A DNA stretch of 64,000 nucleotides from Begonia masoniana (taxonomy: Eukaryota > Streptophyta > Magnoliopsida > Cucurbitales > Begoniaceae). The notes under the pieces are model-generated. The model was not told the DNA's origin. It saw only the letters and a list, made by a program, of their open reading frames with translations, and did no database searches. Of this stretch, positions 10,796-22,949 are shown one piece after another (within the stretch, counting starts at the first letter, position 1; every line of letters starts with the position of its first letter). The stretch covers positions 19,122,557-19,186,556 of the forward strand of contig CM039511.1 of NCBI GenBank assembly GCA_022432975.1, in the 5' to 3' direction. A program made the translations under genes and the position numbers.

Positions 10796-12950
10796 TTAGT
10801 TTTTCTCAACCCGAATGAGACCTAGCCTTATCCTAATATTATTGAAAGTCTTTTCATCTAAAGGCTTGGTGAAGATGTCTGCAAGTTGATCTACGGAATT
10901 AACAAACTCTAAAATGATTTCTCCTTTTTGAACATGATCTCTAATGAAATGATATCTGACATCTATGTGCTTGGTTCTAGAGTGCTGAATAGGATTTGTA
11001 GAAATGTTAATGGCACTGGTGTTATCACACCGAATAGGAATCCTTTCATAAAACAGATTGAAATCTTCCAAAGTCTGTTTCATCCAAAGCATTTGTGCAC
11101 AACAACTGCCAGCAGCAATATATTCACTCTCAGCAGTTGACAATGCAACAGAATTCTGTTTCTTAGAATACCAAGAAACAAGAGACTCTCCTAAGAACTG
11201 ACATGTGCCACTAGTGTTTTTTCTATCAATAAGACTACCTGCATAGTCAGAATCAGAATATCCTATTAGATCAAATGAGGTACCTTTCGGATACCAGAGT
11301 CCTAAGTCAACTGTCCCACTTAGATATTTAAAAATCCGTTTAACAGCAGATAAGTGAGACTCCTTAGGGGCAGCTTGAAACCTAGCACAGAGACATACGC
11401 TAAACAGAATGTCTGGTCTACTAGCAGTCAGGTATAGCAAAGATCCAATCATACCACGGTATTTCTTAATATCCACATTTACTCCATTTTCATCTTTATC
11501 CAATTTGGTTGTGGTACTCATGGGAGTCCTAGACGATTTGACAGTTTCTAAACCAAATTTCTTAAGGAGTTCCTTAATATACTTTTCTTGACAGAAGAAG
11601 ATTCCATCAGAAGATTGACTAATCTGGAATCCTAAGAAAAACTTTAACTCCCCCATCATACTCATTTCAAATTCACTTTGCATGAGGGAGGAAAACTCAC
11701 TGCACATATTGACATTAGTCGATCCAAAAATGATGTCGTCAACATAAATTTGAACCAACAGAATATCATTGTCCTTTTGCCTGGTAAACAGAGTTGAATC
11801 GGAGTTACCCTTTTTGAACTTTCTTTCCTCAAGAAAATTCTTCAATCTGTCATACCATGCTCTAGGAGCCTGCTTTAGACCATAAAGAGCTTTCCTTAAC
11901 TTATAGACATGCTCGGGTTTATCGAAAGCTTCAAAACCTAAGGGTTGCTCAACAAAAACTTCCTCAGTGATGTAACCATTTAATAAAGCACTCTTTACAT
12001 CCATTTGAAAGAGTGTGAAGTTCTTGAAACAAGCAAAAGCTAGAAGCATTCTTATTGACTCTAATCTAGCAACAGGGGCAAAAGATTCCTCAAAATCAAT
12101 ACCCTCTTCTTGAGAGTATCCCTTAGCTACAAGCCTAGCCTTATTTCTAATGACAATCCCATTCTCATCTAGTTTATTCTTGTAAACCCATTTAGTTCCA
12201 ATAATGGGATGATCCTTAGGCCGTGGAACAAGTTCCCATACCTTGCTCCTTTCGAATTGATTTAACTCTTCTTGCATGGCCATAATCCAATTTTCATCAC
12301 TCTCGGCCTCCTCAAATTTCTTAGGCTCTATTTGAGAAATGAATGCCACATTGGCACAGAGATTCCTAAGAGAGGATCTAGTCTTAACTCCTAAAGAAGG
12401 ATCACCTAAGACTTCATCTAATGGATGGTTTCTAACATACTTCCAATCTCTAGGAAGATCTGCAGATTCATCTTTAACAGAAATGATTTCCAGAGAAGTA
12501 GAAGATGGTTCTAAAGGTTTTTCTAATTGAGTGGGAACAGCAGACTTTTCTAAAGAGAGGGAATCCAGTTGTTTGTCCAAAGAATCATCCTCATCCACAT
12601 TAATTATTGGTTGAGGAGTCTCATCAAAGTTTACATGAACTGATTCCTCTACAACTAGAGTTCTCTTATTGAAAACTCTATATGCTTTACTGGACAAGGA
12701 ATAACCAAGAAAAATTCCAAGATCGGATTTGGAATCGAATTTCCCTAAGTTATCCTTAGTGTTAAGGATGAAGCATTTACTGCCAAAGGCTCTAAGATAC
12801 TTAACAGAAGGAGTTTTTCCACTCCAGAGTTCATATGGAGTTTTCTCTAAAATTGGCCTTATGGAGACTCTATTAAGAACATAGCAAGCTGTAGCAACAG
12901 CTTCAGCCCAGAAGTATTTGGGAATGGAATTCTCATTTAACATAGTTCGT
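10796..12950 (-). pseudogene. Copia reverse transcriptase - RNase H region (pol, C-terminal half)
   Basis: The frame continues integrase from '[18 protein letters not shown]', the usual SIRE/copia integrase-RT link, through '[13 protein letters not shown]'. The RT follows, with '[20 protein letters not shown]', '[20 protein letters not shown]', '[11 protein letters not shown]' and the catalytic YVDDIIFGS. RNase H follows with 'YSDSDYAG', '[14 protein letters not shown]', '[12 protein letters not shown]' and the terminal 'DIFTKPL'. This part has no stop and all main catalytic motifs. It is a pseudogene because the upstream polyprotein is broken: a frameshift at 12946-12953 and a solo LTR at 13386. 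Confidence 0.9.
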
Positions 12951-13385
12951 TCGGGCAAGTTCTTGGAGAGACCTATTTTTCCTCTCAACAACACCATTTT
13001 GCTGAGGGGTTCTAGGAGAGGAGAAATTGTGCTCAATTCCATACTTGAGGCACAGAAGTTCAAATCTGTCATTTTCAAACTCACCACCATGATCACTACG
13101 AATAGCAGCAATGGTGAGTTCCTTCTCGTTTTGAACTCTTTTCCTAAAGCTAGAGAAGGTATCAAAAGTCTCATCCTTAGACTTTAGAAAGAACACCCAA
13201 GAAAACCTAGAGAAGTCATCTACAATGACAAAGGCATAGAATTTGCCTCCTAAGCTTGCTACATTGGAAGGACCGAAAAGGTCCATGTGAAGAAGTTGAA
13301 GAGGCTTAGAAGTAGAAATTGAATTCTTAGAAGCAAAAGAACTTTTGATCTGCTTGCCCATTTGACAAGCTTCACAGACTTTATC
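12937..13385 (-). pseudogene. Copia integrase core, frameshifted and split
   Basis: It reads 'KVCEACQMGKQIKSSF' (end of the HHCC finger), 'HMDLFGPSNVASLGGK', the D-D-E core ('VDDFSRFSWVFF', '[12 protein letters not shown]', '[13 protein letters not shown]'), then runs out of frame at TTCGTTCG (12946-12953, plus strand). That looks like a 4-bp duplication, and the correct frame resumes in the RT ORF. The upstream finger half lies beyond the inserted solo LTR, at 17860 onward. Confidence 0.9.
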
Positions 13386-14109
13386 TGTAAAACCCGTCAA
13401 ATTTTAATTTTTTTGAAAAATTTTAATTTTTTTGAAAAATTTGAATAAATTTTTCGCGAATTTTAAGTGTAAATAGTTGGGATCAATTTCGCTAATTTAC
13501 GGTAATAATCTAGGTCGTAAAACCGAACGTTCAATTAAATGTAATTAATTGTTAAATGTAATAAAAAGAAATAGGAATTTTAAAATGAAAAGTAGGTAAA
13601 ATAATAAAGAGGTTGGTAATGTAATAAATGAAATTGATTTAATATAATTAAAATAATAAAAATAAAACAATAAAATAATAAATAAAATAAAAAGTAAAAG
13701 ATAAGGTTTCAAAAAGAAACCTTATCGAGGGTTTTCAGAAAAAACCTAAAGAGAGAGAGAGGGAAAAGGAAGAGAGGGAGCCGCGCGAGGGAGAAGAAGC
13801 GCCGACGTCCGATCCGTCTCTGTTCGTCGAGTTTTTGGTGTCAAAACGTTCGTCTCGAGGCGTAGATCAACGTTTGTGAAGGGCGTTTTCGAAGGTAATC
13901 CCTCTTTCTCCCGATTTTCGCCCGAGAAGTTTCGGGTTTTTAGGATTTCGTTAGATCTGAGTTTTGGGTCGATTTCTTTGGTGTTTTTGGTAGGAATCGC
14001 TTGGATTAAAGTCGAGGAACGTGTTGGAAGCGATTTTTGGCGAAAAACAGGTTGGAAATTCGATTTTTCGCCGCGGGTTTGTCGCCGGAGGGTCACCGGA
14101 GCTTCGCCG

Positions 14110-14670
14110 GCGTTCGGCGGCCGACGGTCGAGTCAACTCGACCGTGGGCTGAGTCAACTCGGGCTTTGGGCCGAGTTGACTCAGGCCCAAGGCCGAGTTG
14201 ACTCAGGCCCAGGGCCGAGTTGGGCCGACTGGGTTTGGCCCAGCCCGATCCGGTTTTGGGTCAGGCTGGACCCAGACCCATGGCCTTCTGGGCCGGGTTT
14301 GGCTTAGGCCCATTGGGTCGGGTCTGACCCAGCCCATCGGGCCAGGTCAACCCAGCCCATCGGGCCAGGTCAACCCAGCCCTTGCTGGCCCGACCCGATT
14401 TGGGTTTGGGCCGGGTCTGGCCCGAGCCCAGTTGGATTGGGTTGGTTCGGGTCAGACCGACCCGAACCCGGACCGACCCGAACCAGGCCGACCCGAACCA
14501 GGCCGACCCGAACCGAACCGGTCAGTCAAAGTCAACGGTTGACTTTGACCGTTGACCGTTGACTTTGACTTTGACCGGTCAGTCAAAGTCAACGGTTGAC
14601 CATTGACTTTTGGCCTTTGACCGTTGACCATTGACTTGACTTTGACCGTTGACTTTTTGACCAAAAGTCA
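14110..14670. repeat. Degenerate GC-rich tandem words in the solo LTR
   Basis: Two blocks: 'GAGTTGACTCAGGCCCA' and 'CAGCCCATCGGGCCAGGTC' repeats (14140-14460), followed by 'GTCAACGGTTGACTTTGACC' inverted words (14520-14665). ORFs over them are artefacts. Confidence 0.65.
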
Positions 14671-15429
14671 ACTCGGGCCGTTTTGACCCGTTTTCGCCCC
14701 GGTTCGTAATTTATATCGTTTCTGACCCCAATTGGATTTTAACGGGGTTCCTTCCTTGTGTTTGACTCTCAGATTTGGAGGATATTGCTGAGTTCGAAAC
14801 TATTCCTGAGGCGCCACAGTCTACCGAGGATAGGAGGACTCGCCTCAAAGGTATGAGATATTATATTTACTACGTAGTACCTAATCTTACATATAGGTAC
14901 ACTTTTCACTGATTTATACTGCCTATTGGATTTTAGATGCCATGTTTTACTTGTCTTTGCCGACGGGCTGTATTTGAGATTTGTCATGGGATTGGTCATT
15001 GTTTGGCATGCAGATAGTTTTATACATGCATTAGATATTGTACATGTATTGATTTTCTGTTGTGCCATTTGGAGTTGATACTGGAGGTAACCGTCTGGCA
15101 CTCTTAGCTGGGCCCATATGCTAAGAGTATCAGGGGGTTTTGCCCAGTGGTTGTGGTACTCCCCACGCTTGTTTGGATAGGGTACGCCCCCTGAGAATAG
15201 GTGGAATGTAGGGTACGCCCCCCCTGAGAATAGGCGGAATGTAGGGTACACCCCCTGAGAATAGGCGGAATGGGCTCGGAGTATGCTCGCCCAGTTACCT
15301 GACCTGGCCAGTGTCTGTTCGTTGCTACCCCGGTATTATAAATCCACTGCGTGGTCCCCTTGGCCCAGGGCTGAGTGGTTCGTCCCTCCTGGTGTGCCTT
15401 AGCGCGTGTGTCCCGGTGGTCCAGGGCTG

Positions 15430-17075
15430 AGTGGTACACCCCCTGCTAATAGGTGAAGGGTACACCCCCTGCTAATAGGTGAAGGGTACACCCCCTGCTA
15501 ATAGGTGAAGGGTACACCCCCTGCTAATAGGTGAAGGGTTCACCCCTGCGAATAGGTGAAGGGTACACCCCCTGCTAATAGGTGAAGGGTACACCCCCTG
15601 CTAATAGGTGAAGGGTACACCCCCTGCTAATAGGTGAAGGGTTCACCCCTGCGAATAGGTGAAGGGTACACCCCCTGCTAATAGGTGAAGGGTTCACCCC
15701 TGCGAATAGGTGAAGGGTACACCCCCTGCTAATAGGTGAAGGGTACACCCCCTGCTAATAGGTGAAGGGTACACCCCCTGCTAATAGGTGAAGGGTACAC
15801 CCCCTGCGAATAGGTGAAGGGTACACCCCCTGCTAATAGGTGAAGGGTACACCCCCTGCTAATAGGTGAAGGGTACACCCCCTGCTAATAGGTGAAGGGT
15901 ACACCCCCTGCTAATAGGTGAAGGGTACACCCCCTGCTAATAGGTGAAGGGTACACCCCCTGCTAATAGGTGAAGGGTACACCCCCTGCTAATAGGTGAA
16001 GGGTACACCCCCTGCTAATAGGTGAAGGGTACACCCCCTGCTAATAGGTGAAGGGTACACCCCCTGCTAATAGGTGAAGGGTACACCCCCTGCTAATAGG
16101 TGAAGGGTACACCCCCTGCTAATAGGTGAAGGGTACACCCCCTGCTAATAGGTGAAGGGTACACCCCCTGCTAATAGGTGAAGGGTACACCCCCTGCTAA
16201 TAGGTGAAGGGTACACCCCCTGCTAATAGGTGAAGGGTACACCCCCTGCTAATAGGTGAAGGGTACACCCCCTGCTAATAGGTGAAGGGTACACCCCCTG
16301 CTAATAGGTGAAGGGTACACCCCCTGCTAATAGGTGAAGGGTACACCCCCTGCGAATAGGTGAAGGGTACACCCCCTGCTAATAGGTGAAGGGTACACCC
16401 CCTGCTAATAGGTGAAGGGTACACCCCCTGCTAATAGGTGAAGGGTACACCCCCTGCTAATAGGTGAAGGGTACACCCCCTGCTAATAGGTGAAGGGTAC
16501 ACCCCCTGCTAATAGGTGAAGGGTTCACCCCTGCGAATAGGTGAAGGGTACACCCCCTGCTAATAGGTGAAGGGTACACCCCCTGCTAATAGGTGAAGGG
16601 TACACCCCCTGCTAATAGGTGAAGGGTACACCCCCTGCTAATAGGTGAAGGGTACACCCCCTGCTAATAGGTGAAGGGTACACCCCCTGCTAATAGGTGA
16701 AGGGTACACCCCCTGCTAATAGGTGAAGGGTACACCCCCTGCTAATAGGTGAAGGGTACACCCCCTGCTAATAGGTGAAGGGTACACCCCCTGCTAATAG
16801 GTGAAGGGTACACCCCCTGCTAATAGGTGAAGGGTACACCCCCTGCTAATAGGTGAAGGGTACACCCCCTGCTAATAGGTGAAGGGTACACCCCCTGCTA
16901 ATAGGTGAAGGGTACACCCCCTGCTAATAGGTGAAGGGTACACCCCCTGCTAATAGGTGAAGGGTTCACCCCCTGCTAATAGGTGAAGGGTAACCCCCTG
17001 CTAATAGGTGAAGGGTACACCCCCTGCTAATAGGTGAAGGGTTCACCCCCTGCGAATAGGTGAAGGGTATCCCTG
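15430..17075. repeat. 26-bp minisatellite, about 63 units
   Basis: The unit contains GTACACCCCCTGCTAATAGG followed by TGAAGG and is nearly invariant. Occasional variants read GGGTTCACCCCTGCGAATAGG. At 15178-15270 lie three older-looking 33-bp relatives (GTACGCCCCCTGAGAATAGG), which may be the ancestral form from which the array amplified. Confidence 0.95.
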
Positions 17076-17859
17076 TAAATAGGTGGAATGTGCAGTACGC
17101 CCTACGATGGCTGAGAGGTCCGCCCTTTTAGTGGTTGATCTTTCTCTTCCTATGAGACCCTGCATGATGTTCCCTAATGCCTGCCCCGATGGCCCACAGG
17201 GAGTGGTTATTCCAACCCCTCTGGCTTGGTAAGTCCATTGGGCGGTTTCTTTCTGCGATGGCCCATGAAAAGTGGTTATTGGATCCCTCCTGGTTGGGAA
17301 AATCATTGCGCGGTTTCCCCCCCCCCCCCCCCAATCGTCATGGTGAGGGGTTATGGGACCTCTCCTAGATGGAGTCTCTTGTCTTTCCCTGGCAAGACCA
17401 TGTCTAGTGTTATCTTGGCCCTTCTAGGGGTATTGCACTGATCGTCCTAGCGTGACTTATTCTTCCTGTCTATACGCCCCATTATGTAGAATAGTGGTAG
17501 GTATAACATCTTATACTGAGTTTGTCACTCACCTTATCGACTTTCCCTTTTCAGGAAGCAAGGCTAGGAAGTGAGCTCTATCCTGTTGGTTTCCCTTGAG
17601 TCTCACCTTTTATTTTGGCAGCTTTACATAGTATGTAAATGAACATTTGAGATTGTACCTTACTTTGGCATGTAATTATATTTCCATTTATCTTGTATTT
17701 CTACTATTGTTTGTACTCTCCTATGTTTGTTGCTTCGAGGAGGTTCTGGATAAGCGTTAAACTTCCGCACTTAGCCTTAGGTTAGACGGTGGACCTCCCT
17801 GAGGTTGATCGTATAACCTGGCGTTTCTGTTAGGCCCTCTCCCGGGTCGTGACATTATC

Positions 17860-18390
17860 CTTTTCAAAGGATATCTTAGGAATCCCTCTAACTAAATTAT
17901 CCTTAGTAATCTTAGCTAAGGTATCCATTCCTACGTGTCCTAATCTTCTATGCCAAATCCAAGCATCATGAGAAGAATTAACAGCAAAGCATTTCTCATT
18001 AACATGCTCAACAACATCCATATCAATAACATAGATATTTTCTTTTCTATAACCAGTGAATAGAGTTTTATCATTAGATGCATCTTTAATTATGCAGGAG
18101 TTAGATTTAAAAATCACTTCATATCCTTTATCGCATAATTGACTAATACTAAGCAGATTATACTTTAATCCTTCAACTAACAGCACATTTTCAATAATAG
18201 GATTAACACTGTTACCTATATTGCCGATGCCAACAATTTTGCCCTTTTGGTTTCCACCAAAAGTAACATTTCCTTTCTTTTTGTTGACAACAGCAAACAT
18301 GGTTGAGTCTCCTGTCATATGCCTCGAACATCCACTGTCGAGGTACCACTGATTTCTTTCAGAAGAGCTGTCAACCTGCAAAACAGAAGA
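17860..18390 (-). pseudogene. Copia protease and GAG-pre-integrase region
   Basis: It lies in the same frame as gag, directly after the gag TGA. The aspartic protease core is 'NQWYLDSGCSRHMTGD' with downstream 'GKIVGIGNIG' and 'LKYNLLSISQLCDKGY'. The GAG-pre-integrase segment is 'DAWIWHRRLGHVGMDTLAKI'. The ORF is cut at 'SFEKDN' by the solo LTR insertion. Confidence 0.9.
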
Positions 18391-19977
18391 TCAAGTTGTC
18401 TTCTTTGGTACCCAAACTTTTTGGGTCCTAGAGTTAGGTCTGGTTCCCTTAGGAACCCATTGAAGGTTATCACTTGACTTCATATTGTAATTCTTTACAG
18501 GACATGCAACAGTTTTATGTCCTACTTCACTCCTTGCAAGACAGGTAGTAGATTTAACAAAGAAGTTCCTATAAGTTTTCCTTTTATTATTCTTGTCATA
18601 ACCTATACCTGATCTATCAAATGGTTTCCTTACACCACTGATCAACATGTTTAATCCCATACTACCTTTAGTGAAGTTTATAACAAGTTTATCCAAAGTC
18701 TCACTTTTCGATTTAAGTTCTGAGACTTCTTTTGCATGCTGGTTGATTTCATTTTCATGTTTTTCTATTAGATCTGCATTTTCCCTTTTCAATGTGTTAT
18801 ACTTACTCTTTAGCATGCCAAACTGCTTTACTAAGTCATTGAAAGCATCAATCAGTTCTCCGTCTTCATTATCACTATCGCAATCACTTAAATTACTGGA
18901 AGAAGAAGAGCATACCTTGTCCTCGTGTGCCATGAAGCACAGATTAGCCACTTCTTCATCTTCTGAAGAGGTGTCTTCTTCACTTTCATCCCACGTGGCT
19001 TTCATAGCCTTCTTCTTGAACTTTTTGGGAAACTTCTTGGCCTGTGGACAATCGGCCTTCATATGTCCTGGCTTTCCACATCCAAAGCATGTGATTTCCT
19101 TCTCCTTTTGTGGCCTTTCACCTTTCGGAAATCTTCTTCCTTGCATCCTCTTCCTTTGCAGGAATTTACTGAATCTCCTTGTGATGAGTGCTATGTCCTC
19201 ATCATCATCTTCTTCTTCTTCTTCAGATTCTTCATGTTTACTGGAGGAGGCAGAGGAGATCTTCAGGGCAATGTCCTTTCTCTTAGAGACCTCTTTCTCT
19301 TTGAGGTCCTCCTTTTCGTTTGCCCTCATTGTGATCTCATGCGTCATGAGAGATCCAATGAGCTCCTCAAGCTTCAAAGTTTTGAGATCCTTAGCTTCCT
19401 GAATGGCAGTCACCTTTGGTTGCCATGCTCTCGGTAGGCATCTCAGAAGTTTCCTTACCTGTTCTTCACCTGAGTAAATCTTACCAAGAGCTTTAAGACC
19501 ATTAGTAATGTTAGTAAATCGAGTAAACATGGAACTAATGGTTTCTCCTTTTTCCATGGAAAACAGTTCATATTCATGAACTAACATGCTCAATTTACTC
19601 TCTTTGACCTGGTTTGTGCCTTCGTGTGTGACCTCTAATAAGTGCCAAATTTCTTGAGCACTCTCACACCCTTGTACTCTATTAAACTCGTCTCTATTCA
19701 GAGCACAGTACAAGGTGTTTATTGCCTTTGCATTCAGGCTCAAATTCTTCTTATCACTATCATTCAGTTCGTGAGAGGCTTTGGGTATCCTAATACCATT
19801 TTCTGTTTTAAATGCTACATATGGACCATCTACTATATTGTTCCAAATGTCATAGTCTATAGCCTGAATATAAACTCTCATTCTAGATTTTCAATACACA
19901 TAATCATTGCCATCGAAGAATGGAGGTCTAGTGGTAGACTGACCTTCCATTTGAATAGAATGTGTATTGAAAGCCAT
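18391..19977 (-). pseudogene. Copia gag with an early stop
   Basis: The ATG at 19977 opens 'MAFNTHSIQMEGQSTTRPPF'. A TGA at 19891-19893 replaces the expected Trp before 'KSRMRVYIQAIDYD'. The long remaining frame has a UBN2/gag core ('SAQEIWHLLEVTHEGTNQVK', 'RKLLRCLPRAWQPKVTAI'), a CCHC zinc knuckle (CFGCGKPGHMKADC), an acidic serine-rich stretch and a coiled-coil-like region. It ends 'WVPKKTT' and TGA at 18391, with protease continuing in the same frame. That single-stop gag/pol arrangement is known in SIRE elements, where readthrough has been proposed. Confidence 0.9.
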
Positions 19978-20029
19978 TTCAAATAACACAATATTTCCTA
20001 TAAAAATAGCTTAGACAATATTTAACCTC

Positions 20030-20041
20030 GCTCTGATACCA
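20030..20041 (-). other. Copia primer binding site (tRNA-Met type)
   Basis: On the minus strand TGGTATCAGAGC, 2 nt after the 5' LTR end, is complementary to the 3' end of plant initiator tRNA-Met. Confidence 0.92.
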
Positions 20042-20043
20042 AT

Positions 20044-21547
20044 TGTAGGACCGGAATTGTCTAAGAGGGGGGTGAATTAGACTTTTAAAACTAAATTTAT
20101 TGATCAATTTAATCACTCTCTCAATTTACTCTATCAGCAATTAAGTTAATAACAATAATGACAGAGAGGGTAAGAGAGATTGAACACCAACGCTTTTTAC
20201 GTGGTTCGGCCAAGCTGCCTACGTCCACGCTCCAAGGCTCACCCCTTGAAGATCCTTAACCTTCTCCTCACGAGAAAACAGATCGGGATTCCGGGCTCCG
20301 ATCAACTGCCTTTACAATTCTGGATTGAACTTTCACGGGCGTCAATCCACTGCCTTATAGAGATTTGAGTTTGTAAAAATAACGCACAGACTACACTCTT
20401 ACAACAATTGAATCTCGAGTTCGAGTTTAGAGATGTAGTGAAAAATACAGAGTGAAGAATGACTTTCGCAGCTAGGGCTCAGAATTCAAATTGACAAAAG
20501 TTAGTCTTCGAGCCTTTTCTTCTGCTTATATACTCTGTATATCCTTGCTTCATAGAATTGAATGCTTCTTACTCCAAATAGAAAAATGTTACCGTTGGGA
20601 AGCATCCGTACTGAAGCAGCTATCCGTTGCATCTGAAAATGTTGTTCGTCGTCGCCATTAAAGGTCTGGAGTTAATGCTTGAAAACGACATCACTGTAGC
20701 TTCGCAGCTAACTTTAAATTCTGGCGGAAGATCATAACCAGATGCAGCTTGTAAAATAATGCTACGTCATCGGTAAATGCAACTTGTAGAGCCATCGGCA
20801 TATGAGGCTTCAAATGTAATCGGCAGCTGACTTAATATGTCATCAGCAGGAATACCATCGGCAAAAGAGTCTTCATATGTCATCGGTATAAGAATCTTTG
20901 GATGCCATCGGTATTTGGAGTGTAAAACTTCATCGGTATTTGAAGTGTAAGACCCCATCGGTATTTGCATCTTGTAGGGCCATCGACAGATGAGTCTTTG
21001 AATGCCATCGGCATTTGAATCTTCGTAAGCTATTGGCAGATGAGTCCTTGGAGTTTTGTCGTCTAGTGATCGGCATGAGAAACCTTGAACGACATCGGCA
21101 GATGCAGCTACAAAGCAATCGGCATGAACATCTTTAAACACCATCGGCTTTTGTCGTTTAGTGTTCGGCATGGCATCACTTTATTGAAAAAAACTCCATC
21201 GGCAGGAATAGCTTCAGATGCTATGGGTAGATTTCATCCTGACACGTCATCGGCACAAGCATGCTCTAAACGACTTCTTCTTCTGTCTTTTAGCAATCGG
21301 CAGAAGCCTTCATTTCTTTGTCGTCTTGTGATCGGCACAAGGAACAACTAATTTTAGCCCTGTTTAACTATTCAGCCCTGTATACTCAATACAATTTATT
21401 AGATAACTAAAATACCCTTTTCAAGGGTATTTCCAAATAACCTCATATTCATTATTCTCATTAAATACACATAATCAAATTACATTATTTATCCTTTAAA
21501 TACATCATCAAAAACATATTATGACTTAAACACTCTATAAGTCAACA
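20044..21547 (-). repeat. 5' LTR of the copia element
   Basis: 1504 bp, same length as the 3' LTR and about 99.5% identical by my reading. It ends at the TSD GTTAA (21548-21552). Confidence 0.93.
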
Positions 21548-21640
21548 GTTAAACCATAGGTTATGTTTTAGGTTAAGTGTATTCTGTTTTATATTCTGCT
21601 TATCCTGCTTATTATTCTGTTTCCTGTCTATGAATGTATG

Positions 21641-22135
21641 TAATGTAATGTAATGTAATGTAATGTAATGTAATGTAATGTAATGTAATGTAATGTAATG
21701 TAATGTAATGTAATGTAATGTAATGTAATGTAATGTAATGTAATGTAATGTAATGTAATGTAATGTAATGTAATGTAATGTAATGTAATGTAATGTAATG
21801 TAATGTAATGTAATGTAATGTAATGTAATGTAATGTAATGTAATGTAATGTAATGTAATGTAATGTAATGTAATGTAATGTAATGTAATGTAATGTAATG
21901 TAATGTAATGTAATGTAATGTAATGTAATGTAATGTAATGTAATGTAATGTAATGTAATGTAATGTAATGTAATGTAATGTAATGTAATGTAATGTAATG
22001 TAATGTAATGTAATGTAATGTAATGTAATGTAATGTAATGTAATGTAATGTAATGTAATGTAATGTAATGTAATGTAATGTAATGTAATGTAATGTAATG
22101 TAATGTAATGTAATGTAATGTAATGTAATGTAATG
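21641..22135. repeat. (TAATG)n microsatellite, 99 uninterrupted units
   Basis: 495 bp of TAATG without a visible variant, inside the solo LTR. At the matching place in the sister LTR (about 26505-26530) there is no array, only 'ATGAATGTTCATGCATACAC'. Both LTRs keep a separate short TAATG run near 22330 and 26708. The HYITL-repeat ORF on the minus strand is an artefact. Confidence 0.97.
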
Positions 22136-22949
22136 TATTCCCTGAAAGTCTGAAAAATGTTTTCTGTACACTGTTTGAAGTTAAGTAAGATAAAACCTGT
22201 AATGAAATGTATGGTTAAGTGTGGATGAGGACTGGCATCCTGTCATGTACTCCTGTTATGTCCTATTGTGGCATGTACTCCTGTTGCGCCAGCTCTTCTT
22301 CCCACTTATACCTTCCTGTCCAGTGAAACGTAATGTAATGTAATGTAATGTTCATGTATTTGAAAATGTTCATGCATAGCATATGCACACTGCATTCTAG
22401 TATGTTCTTACTGAGCTCTAGGCTCATAGATGAACTCCCTGTTGTAGGTACGGATACTCCAGATGAGGACCTTGTGCCTCAAATTGACGAGCTGATGTAG
22501 TTGGAGGATCGGGCTCACGGGGTTTGGTTGCTGCAGTCAGACAAAAGTTAATCCTGTGAGAATGTGTTTTCTGAAGTTATGTCCAATATTGTACCATCTT
22601 TTGAAGTCTAAAAACATTTGAAATGTAGGTCCAGTTCTGTACTACTTTGTGGAAAACGATGTATGGAACCTGTATTGATGTTTAAAACCTCTGTATTTGA
22701 CAGTTGAATTATGTTTTGAAGTATTCTGGAATTTGTTTGGAATATTTTCTGTTAGTCTGTGCATGGATAGTTTCTGGTTTTAGAGCTATCCATGTAGTGT
22801 GATCTTTCTTAAGTTCCTGTTATGCCTTCTGTTGTGTTCGAGAACCATGTTTTGAATTGGTTTGAGAATCTGAGATTTTATGTTTTATGTTTTTCTGCTC
22901 TCCGTTGGTATGTCTTTCTGTTAAAGAGTTGTCAAATTCTGCCTTGAAA

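Larger units (their letters stand above)
13386..17854 (+). mobile_element. Very long solo LTR (4469 bp) inside the copia element
   Basis: It begins TGTAAAACCCGTC and ends CGGGTCGTGACA, with TSD TTATC on both sides (13381-13385, 17855-17859). Removing it with one TSD restores the copia frame across 'SFEKDKVCEAC', which proves the insertion. No gag-pol is inside. TG..CA ends, long length, and family-like landmarks ('CAAAGGTATGAGATATTATA', a tandem array in the middle) suggest a gypsy LTR related to but distinct from the TGTAACACCCGG family. About 1.6 kb is the 26-bp array. The first part is AT-rich, then GC-rich with GACTTTGACCGTTGAC words (14520-14660). Confidence 0.88.
6258..21547 (-). mobile_element. 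Ty1/copia element, SIRE/Maximus-like, with accessory ORF
   Basis: Two 1504-bp LTRs (20044-21547 as 5', 6258-7761 as 3') begin TGTTGACTTATAG and end GGTCCTACA on the minus strand. The TSD is GTTAA (6253-6257, 21548-21552). PBS TGGTATCAGAGC sits 2 nt from the 5' LTR and a purine tract AAAAAGGGGGAGAT abuts the 3' LTR. Order: gag, stop codon, protease, integrase, RT, RNase H, accessory ORF. Large size, gag and pol in one frame split by a stop, and the extra 3' ORF fit the SIRE lineage. I count about eight differences between the LTRs (0.5%), so insertion was recent. It is dead: a stop in gag, a frameshift in integrase, and a 4.5-kb solo LTR between protease and integrase. Confidence 0.92.

Noticed and set aside
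15430..17075. CRISPR-like direct repeats
   Set aside because: Units of 26 bp abut each other without spacers, inside an LTR.
18647..19402. 251-codon plus-strand ORF
   Set aside because: Antisense shadow of the copia gag gene.
21542..22171. 209-codon minus-strand ORF repeating HYITL
   Set aside because: Pure translation of the (TAATG)n microsatellite.
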